From Plantactinospora alkalitolerans (GTDB lineage: Bacteria > Actinomycetota > Actinomycetes > Mycobacteriales > Micromonosporaceae): 43,356 bases of DNA. Made by a program: the position numbers and the translations under genes. The notes below the pieces were generated by a model that made no database searches, was not told where the DNA came from, and saw nothing but the letters and a program-made list of their open reading frames with translations. Location: contig NZ_JADPUN010000162.1 of the NCBI RefSeq assembly GCF_015690345.1, positions 1 through 43,356 on the forward strand, in the 5' to 3' direction. Within the stretch, counting starts at the first letter, position 1, and every line of letters begins with the position of its first letter. Shown here in pieces: positions 11,014 to 19,186 of the stretch.

Positions 11014-11274
11014 TCACCGATACTGACGTACGGCTCCGGTCCTCGGTCGGGCCGTTACCGGAACCGCCATCCGGGCCGGCACCATGTTCCGATCCGCCAT
11101 GCCACGCCGCAGCAACATCCAACCGCCGACCGTACCGACGGCCACGATCACGACGCTAGCGAGCGCGACCAGCGCGACCATGCCAACGCTCGCGACGAGC
11201 AGGGCCAGGTCGCCGATGGCGACCACCATCCACAGTGCAATGCTCGGCTTCGTCGCGCGATGTCGGAAACGCAT
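11014..11274 (-). CDS. Small membrane protein, hypothetical
   Basis: An 86-residue protein: basic N-terminus (MRFRHRATK), a long hydrophobic region of about 40 residues (12-53, probably two helices), then a basic soluble tail. The ATG is preceded by a strong GGAAGGAGG eight nt away, which argues for a real gene despite its size. It follows the Ser/Thr kinase by 59 bp on the same strand and is probably cotranscribed. No family recognised. Confidence 0.7.
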   Translation of the reverse strand: MRFRHRATKPSIALWMVVAIGDLALLVASVGMVALVALASVVIVAVGTVGGWMLLRRGMADRNMVPARMAVPVTARPRTGAVRQYR

Positions 11275-11333
11275 CAGTCGTACCTCCTTCCGTCGAGATC
11301 ACCACTACCCCGACGGAGGGCAGGCCATGCGCG

Positions 11334-13415
11334 TCAACTCTTGGCAGGTTGGAAGCCGGTGGCGATTATCTCGAAGTTTGGGAGATTCTTCTTCCACTCA
11401 CTCTCCGCGGTGTCCCAGCGGATCGCATACGCCTTCTTCTTCGACGTGACGAATCCCCGGTTGCGGACGTGCATCCGGGTGCCGCCCTCGGTGTGGATCC
11501 ACTCCCAGTCGGCGGCCGTCAGCCAGTAGTTCTTGACCTCCGTGATCTTCACTCTCTGATAGTTGCTGTAGGTGCCTCGGCGGACCTGCTCCTGGCTCTT
11601 CCAGTCCGCGACGGGATCCGGCCGGGGACTGTCCGTCTGGTCGATCATCAGGAAGCGGCTGCTCTCGGGATCGTTGAACTTGACGCGGGGACCGTCCCGG
11701 GCCACCGTCCAGTTGGCCGGCACCGGCACCGAGAAGCCGGTCTTGTCCTTATGAAGCCTCCAGCCCGCAGGTAGCTGCGGTTGGGCAGGTTGTCCAGTGG
11801 GGGTCGCGGAGGGCTGGGCTGTCGCGGCGGGCGTCGGAGCCGGCGTCGGCGGCGGTGCGCTGGTGGTGGCACGCGGCGGGGTGTCCACAGGCTGGCTGCT
11901 GGTGTTGCTGCCCGGCGCGGCTTCGGGATCGTCATCCGAGCCACCGTTGGCCAGGGGCACGATCACGCCGAGTGCGATCAGGAGCAGGACGACGACCCCG
12001 CCGATCAACCACACCCTGCGGTTGCCGGCGGTGAGCGCGGCCAGTGGCCCACTTCCGGGCTCGTCATCGTCGTGCGCGGTGTCCCGTGCGGCGGGCACCG
12101 TCGCCCGCCCCGCCGGCTGTACCACCGGCTGTCCCGCTGGCGCGACCAGTTCGGTCGGCGCCGCGTCAGGAGTCGGCTGCACCGCCGTCGGGTCCAGCGC
12201 CGGCTTCGGCTCGGCGACTTCGGCACCGTCATCCTCGCCAGGTACCACGACGACCGTGGGCTCGGCCGGCGCGGGAGCGACCTCCGGATTTGCGGTGTCG
12301 GCCGCGGACTCTGTCGGTGTCGCCTCCGGTGCCGCTGATGTGTCGGCATCGCTGGTAGACGAAACAGGCAACTTCGTCGTCTCCGCCGCTGGCGGAGCAG
12401 CCGGAGACGGGGCTGACGTCGCCTGGGTAACCGGCGGCTGTTCCGGAGTGGGCCGGGGCGCCGGCAACGGCACGATCCTCGTACGCGGTTCTCCCGGTTC
12501 ACGCGGGCCATTCGGCCCGGGTCGCCGTACGCCGTCAAGCAGTGACATCCCCGGGCTTCGCCGCCGGCCAGACGCGCGGCGCAGTAGCCGCTCCGCGACA
12601 TCCGCAGTGATCCGTTGCGCCGGGTCCTTGCGCAACAGACCGGCCAGCACCGCCTTCATCGGCCCGGCCCGGCGCGACACCGGCGGAGGCTCGGTAGCCA
12701 GCGCGGCCAAGGTCGCGATCGCCGACGGCCGGGCAAAGGGCGACTGCCCCTCCACGGCGGCGTAGAGCGTCGCGCCCAGCGACCAGAGGTCACCCTCGGG
12801 CCCGGCGGTGCCATCCCGAGCACGCTCGGGAGCGATATAGGCGGGCGAACCGAGCACCAGGCCGGTACGGGTCACGTTCGGGTCACCCGGCACGGTCGCC
12901 AGGCCGAAGTCCGTCAGAACGACCCGGCCGTCGTCGCCGAGGAGCACGTTGCCAGGCTTCACGTCCCGGTGCATCACGCCGGCCCGGTGTGCCGAGTTCA
13001 ACGCGCCGAGCACCCCGAGCCCGATCTCGGCCGCCCTGGTGGCGGAAACCGGCCCATCAGATGCCAGTACGTCCTGCAGCGAACGCGAGGGAACGTACTC
13101 CATGACGATCCAGGGGTCACCGTCCGTACGTAACACGTCGAAGACGCGGACCACGTTCGCGTGATTGAGTCGGGCAATCGCACGGGCCTCACGCAGCGAA
13201 CGCTCACGCATTTCGCGACGCTCGTCCTCCGTCAGGCCTGGCGGCGGGACCAACTCCTTGATCGCAACGTCCCGGTGCAGGACTTCGTCGCGTGCCTTCC
13301 AGACACGACCCATCCCGCCCTGGCCTAGCGGCTCGACAAGCCGGTATCGGTCAGCGATGAGTTGTGGGGGCGCACTGGACACCCGTGGACGGTACCCAAC
13401 GTCAACCTGAGTCAC
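11334..13415 (-). CDS. Membrane Ser/Thr protein kinase (PknB-type catalytic domain)
   Basis: The 693-residue protein has an N-terminal Hanks-type kinase domain (about residues 20-280): GQGGMGRVW at 31-39, VAIKEL with Lys53, HRDVKPGNVLL with Asp151, DFGLA from Asp169 and GSPAYIAPERA (189-199). A Pro/Ala/Thr-rich linker follows, then one transmembrane helix (WLIGGVVVLLLIALGVIVPL), an outer Pro/Thr-rich stretch and a globular C-terminal domain of about 140 residues (from GWRLHKDKTGFSVPVPANW to the end). There are no PASTA repeats; the outer domain recalls PsbP/Mog1-like lipoprotein domains, which is a guess. The frame extends upstream to 13613 over accE, so I choose the GTG at 13415. It diverges from accE, and an ESX-like trio follows accE. 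Confidence 0.9.
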   Translation of the reverse strand: MTQVDVGYRPRVSSAPPQLIADRYRLVEPLGQGGMGRVWKARDEVLHRDVAIKELVPPPGLTEDERREMRERSLREARAIARLNHANVVRVFDVLRTDGDPWIVMEYVPSRSLQDVLASDGPVSATRAAEIGLGVLGALNSAHRAGVMHRDVKPGNVLLGDDGRVVLTDFGLATVPGDPNVTRTGLVLGSPAYIAPERARDGTAGPEGDLWSLGATLYAAVEGQSPFARPSAIATLAALATEPPPVSRRAGPMKAVLAGLLRKDPAQRITADVAERLLRRASGRRRSPGMSLLDGVRRPGPNGPREPGEPRTRIVPLPAPRPTPEQPPVTQATSAPSPAAPPAAETTKLPVSSTSDADTSAAPEATPTESAADTANPEVAPAPAEPTVVVVPGEDDGAEVAEPKPALDPTAVQPTPDAAPTELVAPAGQPVVQPAGRATVPAARDTAHDDDEPGSGPLAALTAGNRRVWLIGGVVVLLLIALGVIVPLANGGSDDDPEAAPGSNTSSQPVDTPPRATTSAPPPTPAPTPAATAQPSATPTGQPAQPQLPAGWRLHKDKTGFSVPVPANWTVARDGPRVKFNDPESSRFLMIDQTDSPRPDPVADWKSQEQVRRGTYSNYQRVKITEVKNYWLTAADWEWIHTEGGTRMHVRNRGFVTSKKKAYAIRWDTAESEWKKNLPNFEIIATGFQPAKS

Positions 13416-13461
13416 ACCTGCGGCACGCCTATCTGAGACGTCCACCAACCCGATGACCACG

Positions 13462-13467
13462 TACCCT
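13462..13467 (+). promoter_or_regulatory. -10 box TACCCT, leaderless accE
   Basis: TACCCT ends 7 nt before the ATG at 13475 and lies in the 59-bp gap to the divergent kinase gene. Confidence 0.55.
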
Positions 13468-13474
13468 CGAGCCC

Positions 13475-13696
13475 ATGGCTGACGAAGAGAGACTACTCCG
13501 GGTGGTCCGAGGCGTTCCCACCCCGGAAGAGTTGGCCGCGCTGGTCGGGGCTGTCTTCCTTCGCGCCCGACCAGACACATCGGCCCGACCGGCTCCCGTG
13601 TCGACCTGGGCACAACGCGCCCGCCCCGGTACGGTGTCCGGAATGCCGGCCCGAAGTGGCCGCGACGGCTGGCGGGTCTCCGGCCTTCCCCACTGA
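13475..13696 (+). CDS. accE: Acyl-CoA carboxylase epsilon subunit
   Basis: The 73-residue protein starts MADEERLLRVVRGVPTPEELAALV, the hallmark of the ACC epsilon family (Pfam PF13822), and ends with a Trp-containing segment DGWRVSGLPH as in other actinobacterial members (usually 60-90 residues). Epsilon subunits bind the AccA/AccD complex and raise its activity in Streptomyces and Mycobacterium. The gene normally sits right after accD; here it is 4.7 kb away behind four genes on the other strand. Its leaderless promoter would let it be expressed on its own. The identity rests on the N-terminal motif, which I consider strong. Confidence 0.85.
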   Translation: MADEERLLRVVRGVPTPEELAALVGAVFLRARPDTSARPAPVSTWAQRARPGTVSGMPARSGRDGWRVSGLPH

Positions 13697-13787
13697 CCCG
13701 TCCTCAGGCCACCAAACGGGGCTGCCCACGCGGGCCCGGACCCACTAACCTTGACGTGGGGCAGTACGTAGTACCTGGGGAGAAGAC

Positions 13788-14240
13788 GTGATACCTGAGG
13801 AAGACCGCGGCCCTGCGTGGTTGCGTGACTATGGCGGCTCCATCGAGGCCGACATCCAGCGGATGGAAGAGTTCGCCAAGCAGCTCATGACTGAGGTGCA
13901 GAAGAACTACGTCCCGCACATGGAGGAAGTCCAGTCGGACATGCTGCCCGACCTTCCTGGACCGGTCGGGTTCCAGGAGTTGCTCGACTTCATGCAGGCG
14001 CACCGGGACGTTCAGCAGAACACCTCTGACCGGGTCTGGGAAGTCGGTGACGGTACGGGTGGGCTCGCGACCGCTGCCGAGACCGTCAGCAAGAACTACG
14101 GCCAGGCTGACGCGTTCTCCCAGGCTCGTGTACGCGACGTCGAGAACGCCTTGAACCAGACTAATGTGGCGCCACCGCCACCAGCCGGAACGCAGACTCC
14201 GCAGGGCGGCACGGACAACTCGGGGGGTTCGGATGCTTGA
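13788..14240 (+). CDS. Small helical protein, possible type VII secretion substrate
   Basis: The 150-residue product is mostly alpha-helical between residues 18 and 125 and ends in a Pro/Gly/Thr-rich tail. It has no WxG motif, but residues 104-108 read YGQAD near the end of the helical part, fitting the YxxxD/E export signal of ESX substrates. The GTG at 13788 has a ggggaga Shine-Dalgarno seven nt upstream, and a possible -10 box (TAACCT) lies near 13747. It overlaps the next gene by 8 nt. I do not recognise the exact family; the reading as the PE-like half of a secreted pair is inferred from the YxxxD signal, the PPE/WXG-like next gene and the mycosin-like protease after it. Confidence 0.75.
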   Translation: MIPEEDRGPAWLRDYGGSIEADIQRMEEFAKQLMTEVQKNYVPHMEEVQSDMLPDLPGPVGFQELLDFMQAHRDVQQNTSDRVWEVGDGTGGLATAAETVSKNYGQADAFSQARVRDVENALNQTNVAPPPPAGTQTPQGGTDNSGGSDA

Positions 14241-15618
14241 CGGAGGCGGGTCCGGCGGAGTCTCCGGCACGACCAACTGGGTCGGGCAGACGGTTGACGA
14301 CATGTGGCCGAAGCTCGCGAACCAGCAGACCGACACGCACTGGCAGCACGTGAGCGGCTGGCAGAAGACGTCGGAACTGAGTTTGATGCATATCTCGCGC
14401 CTAAAGCAGTACCGCGAGAGCCTGATCGACGCGTGGCCGCCGGAAAAGAGCGAGGCGTCGAAGGCATACGTGGCGCGGCTCGACTTCCTCATCGAGACCG
14501 TGCAGGGCGTCCACGACACCGCGGTCACCAACCACCAGACCTTCAAGAGTGTCACGCAGGCGATCTGGGAATCGCGTAGAAATCTCGAGAAGCTCTACAA
14601 CGACTACCAGGTCAAGAAGCAGGCTAAGCAGCGGTACGACGCCGATGTTGCGGCGAACAACGGACGCCCGCCGTCCGGCCAGACGCCGACGACTGACGCC
14701 GACCTTGAGGATCTGAACTGGCAGGCCCGGCACATCATGTACGGGCTGAGTAGCGAGCTTGCCACCGCCCAGATGCAACTCCGGCAACCCCCGAAGTACC
14801 GACCTGCCAATACCGGCAAGGATCCCGGTACTGATGGTGGCGGATCGGGCGGCAGTGGCGCGATGGGCGGTTCGACTCCACCGGTCTTTCCGCCGGTCGT
14901 GCCGATCTCGAGCGGCGGTGGCGGCGGCGCGAGTTACACGGCTTCGCCAACCCCAGCTATCCACACTGTCGTTCCGACCACGTCCGTGCCTGGTGCCGGT
15001 CCGATCCTCGGCACTACAGCACCGACAGTACTTCCGCCAGTCACATCGACGCCTCCAAGTGTCATACCACCCGCACCTCCGCCTACCACCGGCCCTGGGC
15101 TACCGCCCCCGATTGCACCCCCCGGATTGCCACCCGGAGTCAAGCCTCCGGTCGGGGGCTACCCCATCTCAGCAACTAACACCGGTCTGAACAAGGCGAC
15201 AGGGTTTGGACCCAACGCTGGCTTGACGCCACGGGCGATGCCTCCAGGCGGAATGATCGGCGGGGCTCCCGGGGCCGGACTGACGCAGCCGGGTTCAGGA
15301 GCCGGAGCAGCCCGACGGATCAACCCGGTAGGCGGCGTCATCGGTGGCGCCAGCGGTGGGAACGGCACGACGCCGCTTGGCGGCGCCGGGCAGCGACCGG
15401 GTTCCGGAATGGGTCGGGGTCCAATGGGTAGCGGCCAGAACCTCGGAATGGGTCCGGGTGGACGTGGTGGCGTTCGGAGCAATGAGGAGCAGGGCGGCGT
15501 CCAGCACTGGGACCCCGACAACCCCTGGGAGACCGACGAAGGAGTAGCACCGGTCATGATGCCGGGCCGCGACAACCGCCGGATCGACCCTGGCCCGGCG
15601 ATTGGCCACAACCGGTGA
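14233..15618 (+). CDS. WXG100/PPE-like protein with Pro/Gly-rich C-terminus
   Basis: The 461-residue protein has a helical N-terminal third (about 15-180) with several Trp residues and a segment IDAWPPEKSEASKAYVARL that resembles the WxG-Glu/Ala turn of PPE/WXG100 proteins. The rest is a low-complexity Pro/Gly/Ser region, ending with HWDPDNPWETDEGVAPVM, which looks conserved. The ATG at 14233, 8 nt before the previous stop, has a gggggg Shine-Dalgarno; an earlier ATG at 14164 would overlap too far. The layout resembles EspB-like or PPE proteins secreted by ESX systems, and the following mycosin-like gene overlaps it by 4 nt. Secretion is inferred; no ecc genes are present in the window. Confidence 0.75.
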   Translation: MLDGGGSGGVSGTTNWVGQTVDDMWPKLANQQTDTHWQHVSGWQKTSELSLMHISRLKQYRESLIDAWPPEKSEASKAYVARLDFLIETVQGVHDTAVTNHQTFKSVTQAIWESRRNLEKLYNDYQVKKQAKQRYDADVAANNGRPPSGQTPTTDADLEDLNWQARHIMYGLSSELATAQMQLRQPPKYRPANTGKDPGTDGGGSGGSGAMGGSTPPVFPPVVPISSGGGGGASYTASPTPAIHTVVPTTSVPGAGPILGTTAPTVLPPVTSTPPSVIPPAPPPTTGPGLPPPIAPPGLPPGVKPPVGGYPISATNTGLNKATGFGPNAGLTPRAMPPGGMIGGAPGAGLTQPGSGAGAARRINPVGGVIGGASGGNGTTPLGGAGQRPGSGMGRGPMGSGQNLGMGPGGRGGVRSNEEQGGVQHWDPDNPWETDEGVAPVMMPGRDNRRIDPGPAIGHNR

Positions 15619-16769
15619 CTTCTCGCACGACCCGCGCGGCCGTGGCACTCCTGTGTGCCACGGCCGTCGCCGTTCTACCCGCCGCGCCAGCCCAAGCTGA
15701 CCAGATTCGCAACGACCAGTGGCACCTGCGCTATCTCAAGGTGGCCGAGGCCCACAAGATAAGCCAGGGCGTAGGCGTCACCGTCGCTGTAATCGACAGC
15801 GGGGTCGACCCTCATCCCGACCTGCGCAACAACCTTTTATCAGGAACCGTCACGTATGCCGGCGGGTCAGGAGATGGGCGCCGAGACGGCGACCCCGGCG
15901 GCCACGGGACCGGAATGGCCGGGCTCGTAGCTGCCCACGGTCACGGCAGCAACGGCGCCCTTGGTATTGCCCCTAAAGCAAAAATACTTCCCATTCGGGA
16001 CGAAAAGAATAGAAAAGATGGCACCGCCGACGACACTGCAAAAGCAATCGAGTGGGCGGTATCTAAGAGGGTTGGCGTTATTAGTCTCTCCTCAGGTGGA
16101 GGGTCTACGCCACGACTCAACACAGCATTACAAGCTGCGTTCAAGGCCGATATTGTCGTCGTTGCAGCAGCGGGAAATCGACCAGGTGATCTGCTGGTGC
16201 AATTCCCAGCCGCATCACCCGGCGTCGTGGCGGTTGGCGCCACTGACCGCAATGGGAACCACGCCGAGTTATCAGTAACAGGCAAAAGGCTGGTTATCAG
16301 CGCACCTGGAGTAGCCATCAGCAGCACGTCGACTGACGGTGGCTACCGGAAGGGCGATGGAACCTCGCCGTCCACGGCGATCGTTGCTGGGGCGGCTGCG
16401 TTGGTACGGAGCAAGTTCCCGGATCTGTCGGCGGAGGAAGTCGTACATCGGCTCACGGCGACGGCTGTCGACAAGGGTGCTCCCGGGCGGGACGAGGAGT
16501 ACGGCTACGGCGTGGTCGACCTCGTCGCCGCGCTGACAGCAGACGTACCGCCGCTGGAGGGGGGCGCCGGCCCGAGCACAGCCGCCACGCCCAGCCCCAC
16601 CTCGAACGGGCCCGACAGCAACGCGGCACCGGATCCCGACGACAAGTCAAACGTCGGTTCGACGGTCCTGGTGATCGCTCTCACCGCGCTCGTCGCCGTC
16701 GGGCTTCTGGTCACCCTGCTGGTGCTGTTGCTGGTACGCAGACGTCGACGTCAACCGGGTGCCTACTGA
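15615..16769 (+). CDS. mycP: Mycosin-like membrane-anchored subtilase (S8)
   Basis: A 384-residue serine protease with a signal peptide (about 1-28, cleavage near AQA), a subtilisin domain with Asp61 (VAVIDSGVD), His97 (GGHGTGMAG), the oxyanion Asn188 (AAAGN) and Ser251 (GDGTSPSTAIVAG), a Pro/Ser/Asp-rich linker, a transmembrane helix near 346-372 and a basic cytoplasmic tail. This is the mycosin plan of type VII secretion loci, where MycP stabilises the membrane complex and cleaves EspB. It overlaps the previous gene by GTGA. Codon use is unlike its neighbours: two rare TTA Leu codons (15837-15839 and 16269-16271) and a run of AT-rich codons (AAA, ATA, AGA) around 15960-16280, suggesting transfer or recombination and possible bldA-type control. 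Confidence 0.88.
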   Translation: MTSRTTRAAVALLCATAVAVLPAAPAQADQIRNDQWHLRYLKVAEAHKISQGVGVTVAVIDSGVDPHPDLRNNLLSGTVTYAGGSGDGRRDGDPGGHGTGMAGLVAAHGHGSNGALGIAPKAKILPIRDEKNRKDGTADDTAKAIEWAVSKRVGVISLSSGGGSTPRLNTALQAAFKADIVVVAAAGNRPGDLLVQFPAASPGVVAVGATDRNGNHAELSVTGKRLVISAPGVAISSTSTDGGYRKGDGTSPSTAIVAGAAALVRSKFPDLSAEEVVHRLTATAVDKGAPGRDEEYGYGVVDLVAALTADVPPLEGGAGPSTAATPSPTSNGPDSNAAPDPDDKSNVGSTVLVIALTALVAVGLLVTLLVLLLVRRRRRQPGAY

Positions 16770-16831
16770 GCCGGTCGCGCTGTTCCGCACCGAGGCGACA
16801 CCCGGACACGACCGGCCGCGCAGACGCCGGG

Positions 16832-16837
16832 TAGCGT
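16832..16837 (+). promoter_or_regulatory. -10 box TAGCGT before maf
   Basis: TAGCGT ends 8 nt before the GTG at 16846; no Shine-Dalgarno is present. Confidence 0.45.
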
Positions 16838-16845
16838 AGGTCGGC

Positions 16846-17532
16846 GTGCGTACGACAAAGCGACTGCGCCTGGTGCTCGCCTCGGCAAGTCCGGCCCGCC
16901 GTAAGCTCCTTCGGGCTGCGGGGATCGAGCCGGAGGTGCTGGTCAGTGGCGTTGACGAGTCGAAGGTGGATCCCTCGACGCCGGAGGCGCTCAGTCTCAC
17001 GCTGGCCCAGCTCAAGGCACGAACGGTAGCGGAACGACTTGGCCAACCAACCGGCAACGGGTCGGCGTCCGAGTCGACTGATCTCCAGACTCTCGTACTC
17101 GGGTGCGATTCCGTACTCGCCTTCGACGGGGAGATCCTGGGCAAGCCGGTCGACGCCGACGAGGCAACCCGCCGTTGGCATGCGATGCGGGGTCGGAGTG
17201 GGGTCCTACACAGCGGGCACTGCCTGATCGACCTGTCCAGCGGGCGGGAGGTGGGTGCGGTCGCCCACACGGTCGTGCACTTCGCGGCCATCACCGACGA
17301 CGAGATCGCCGCGTACGTCGCGACGGGCGAGCCCATGCAGGTAGCCGGTGCCTTCACGATCGACGGCCTGGGTGGCCCGTTCGTCGACCGGGTCGACGGC
17401 GATCACGGTACCGTGATCGGGTTGTCCCTGCCGCTGCTGCGTGCTCTGCTCGGCGAGTTCGGCCTGCGGATCACCGATCTCTGGACAGCGGCCCCTGTCC
17501 CGTCGACCGCAACTGAGCACGCCGAGCGATAG
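16846..17532 (+). CDS. maf: Maf-like nucleotide pyrophosphatase
   Basis: The 228-residue protein begins with the Maf signature [18 protein letters not shown] and continues with the [18 protein letters not shown] segment (catalytic Asp and Lys) and [11 protein letters not shown]. Maf proteins hydrolyse non-canonical or pyrimidine NTPs to NMP and pyrophosphate, a house-cleaning role. A linker of about ten residues ([11 protein letters not shown]) near residue 68 varies in the family. The gene usually lies between accE and the accA-type biotin carboxylase in actinobacteria; here it keeps that order although other genes separate them. The GTG start gives a normal N-terminus. Confidence 0.92.
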   Translation: MRTTKRLRLVLASASPARRKLLRAAGIEPEVLVSGVDESKVDPSTPEALSLTLAQLKARTVAERLGQPTGNGSASESTDLQTLVLGCDSVLAFDGEILGKPVDADEATRRWHAMRGRSGVLHSGHCLIDLSSGREVGAVAHTVVHFAAITDDEIAAYVATGEPMQVAGAFTIDGLGGPFVDRVDGDHGTVIGLSLPLLRALLGEFGLRITDLWTAAPVPSTATEHAER

Positions 17533-17612
17533 CGGGTCGCCTCGACGGCGGGAACATGGACGGCGGCTCCGGAGGATACTGCTGAACGCCGGGTCCGGTG
17601 CCGACGATGGGC

Positions 17613-17618
17613 TAGCGT
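17613..17618 (+). promoter_or_regulatory. -10 box TAGCGT, leaderless O-methyltransferase
   Basis: TAGCGT ends 6 nt before the GTG at 17625. Confidence 0.55.
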
Positions 17619-17624
17619 CTGGAC

Positions 17625-18278
17625 GTGCCCACAAAATCAATTCCACTCACCGAAGATCTGTCCGCGTACGTCTTGGCGCATGGTTCCCCGCCGGACGACC
17701 TCGTCCGCGAGTTGATCGACGAGACGGTGGCGGTCCTGCCGGCGGACGCTGGGATGCAGATCGCCCCGGAACAGGCGGGGCTGCTCACCTTCCTGACCCG
17801 ACTGGTGAATGCTCGGCAGGCGGTCGAGGTCGGCACTTTCACCGGCCTGTCCTCGTTGGCCATTGCCCGTGGCTTGCCGGCGGACGGCCGGTTGACCTGT
17901 TTCGACATCTCGGAGGAGTACACCGCGATCGCGCGACGGTACTGGGCGCGGGCCGGGGTCGACGAGAGGATCGATCTGCGCATCGGGCCGGCCGCCGAGA
18001 TGCTGCGGTCGCTGCCGACGGAGCCGCATCTCGACCTGGCGTTCATCGACGCCGACAAGACGGGTTACCTGTCCTACTGGGCCGAGTTGGTGCCGAGGAT
18101 GCGGAGCGGTGGCCTGATCGTGGTGGACAACGTGCTGCGGGCTGGTCGGGTCCTGGCTCCGGAGAACCCGGGCGACCGGGCGATCGTCGAGTTCAACGAG
18201 GCCGTTCTCGACGATGGCCGGGTCGACCTGGTGATGCTGCCGGTCGCGGATGGGCTGACCCTGGCCCGCCGTCGCTGA
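17625..18278 (+). CDS. SAM-dependent O-methyltransferase (family 3)
   Basis: The 217-residue enzyme belongs to the caffeoyl-CoA/catechol O-methyltransferase-like family: MQIAPEQAGLLTFL, the SAM-binding VEVGTFTGLSSLAIARGL (glycine-rich motif I), the acidic LTCFDISEEY, the metal-binding FIDADKTGYLSYW and VVDNVLRAGRV. These residues fit a divalent-cation-dependent class I methyltransferase acting on a catechol-like or acyl-CoA-linked hydroxyl; the substrate is unknown. It stands alone on the + strand, convergent with the ABC exporter genes, with a 17-bp hairpin terminator after it. Confidence 0.9.
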   Translation: MPTKSIPLTEDLSAYVLAHGSPPDDLVRELIDETVAVLPADAGMQIAPEQAGLLTFLTRLVNARQAVEVGTFTGLSSLAIARGLPADGRLTCFDISEEYTAIARRYWARAGVDERIDLRIGPAAEMLRSLPTEPHLDLAFIDADKTGYLSYWAELVPRMRSGGLIVVDNVLRAGRVLAPENPGDRAIVEFNEAVLDDGRVDLVMLPVADGLTLARRR

Positions 18279-18332
18279 GCCTTTTGTGCCCCGCCGGGCG
18301 GGCGGCACGTCGTACCGGAGACGAGACCGCGG

Positions 18333-18378
18333 GCGGGCGGTGTCGGGCGCCTGATCGATGCCGCCCGACACCGCCCGC
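18333..18378. terminator. Bidirectional hairpin terminator
   Basis: A perfect 17-bp stem (GCGGGCGGTGTCGGGCG with its complement at 18362-18378) and a 12-nt loop lie between the convergent O-methyltransferase and ABC-2 permease genes. Confidence 0.85.
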
Positions 18379-18394
18379 ACCCGTCGGGTGCTCG

Positions 18395-19150
18395 TCAGCG
18401 GACGCTGCGGGCGAATTCGCGGGCCGCCCAGGTCACCGCCAGCGTGGTGATCACTGCCATCACGGACAGCCCCTGCCAGACCGCGTCGTTGCCGAGGTCT
18501 CCGGCGAAGAGCGCCCGGGCGCCGTCCACGGCCCAGGAGAAGGGGTTCCAGTCGGCGATCCCCTGCAGCCAGCCCGGCGCGAAGCTCAGCGGCAGCAGGA
18601 TCCCGGAGAGCAGCAGCACCGGTTGGGCGATCGTGTTCATCAGCGGCGCGAGCGCGTCCTCGCTCTTCACCACCAGCGCGATGCCGTACGACAGTGCCGA
18701 TGTCATCAGCGCGATGAGGGCCAGCAGCAGGTACGCGAGCAGCAGGTCTCCGATGAACACGGTCAGCCCGAAGGCCAGCGCGAGCAGGGTGATGATGATC
18801 GCCTGGGCGATCAGCGAGACCACGTCCCGCAGTGACCGTCCAAGTAGCAGGGCGAGCCGGCTGACCGGGGTGACCCGGGATCGTTCGATCACTCCGGCCC
18901 GCAGCTCGGCGATCAGGCCGAAGCCCTGGAACAGGCCGCCGAAGATGGCGAGCAGCACCAGCAGGCCGGGGACGAAGATGCGGTACGCCTCCGCGTTGCT
19001 CGACGCCTGCAACGCGGGCTTGAGCAGCGGGGCGAAGAGCAGTAGGTACATCACCGGCTGGAAGATGCCGACGAAGAGCCAGACGGGCTGACGGACCAGC
19101 AGCAGGAACTGCCGCTGGAAGATCAGCCAGGTGTCGCGGGCGAATTTCAT
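18395..19150 (-). CDS. ABC-2 type exporter permease (DrrB-like)
   Basis: The 251-residue membrane protein has six hydrophobic segments and the ABC-2 pattern: an N-terminal cytoplasmic helix (FARDTWLIFQRQFLLLVRQP), ERSRVTPVSRLALLLGRSLRD, and the last loop with LPLSFAPGWLQGIADWNPFSWAVDGARALF. It pairs with the DrrA-like ATPase 36 bp upstream on the same strand, forming a daunorubicin-resistance-type exporter. The exported compound is unknown. Together with the PadR gene upstream this looks like a drug-responsive efflux unit. Confidence 0.92.
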   Translation of the reverse strand: MKFARDTWLIFQRQFLLLVRQPVWLFVGIFQPVMYLLLFAPLLKPALQASSNAEAYRIFVPGLLVLLAIFGGLFQGFGLIAELRAGVIERSRVTPVSRLALLLGRSLRDVVSLIAQAIIITLLALAFGLTVFIGDLLLAYLLLALIALMTSALSYGIALVVKSEDALAPLMNTIAQPVLLLSGILLPLSFAPGWLQGIADWNPFSWAVDGARALFAGDLGNDAVWQGLSVMAVITTLAVTWAAREFARSVR

Positions 19151-19186
19151 TGCGAAGTCTCCTGTTCGGCGGACGCGCGAGGGCGG

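Noticed and set aside
13488-13613. Kinase start at 13613
   Set aside because: It would overlap accE and its promoter completely, and the added residues have no resemblance to kinase N-termini.
14164-14232. Upstream ATG for the WXG/PPE-like protein
   Set aside because: The extra 23 residues are Arg-rich and overlap the preceding gene; the ATG at 14233 has a Shine-Dalgarno and the usual short overlap.
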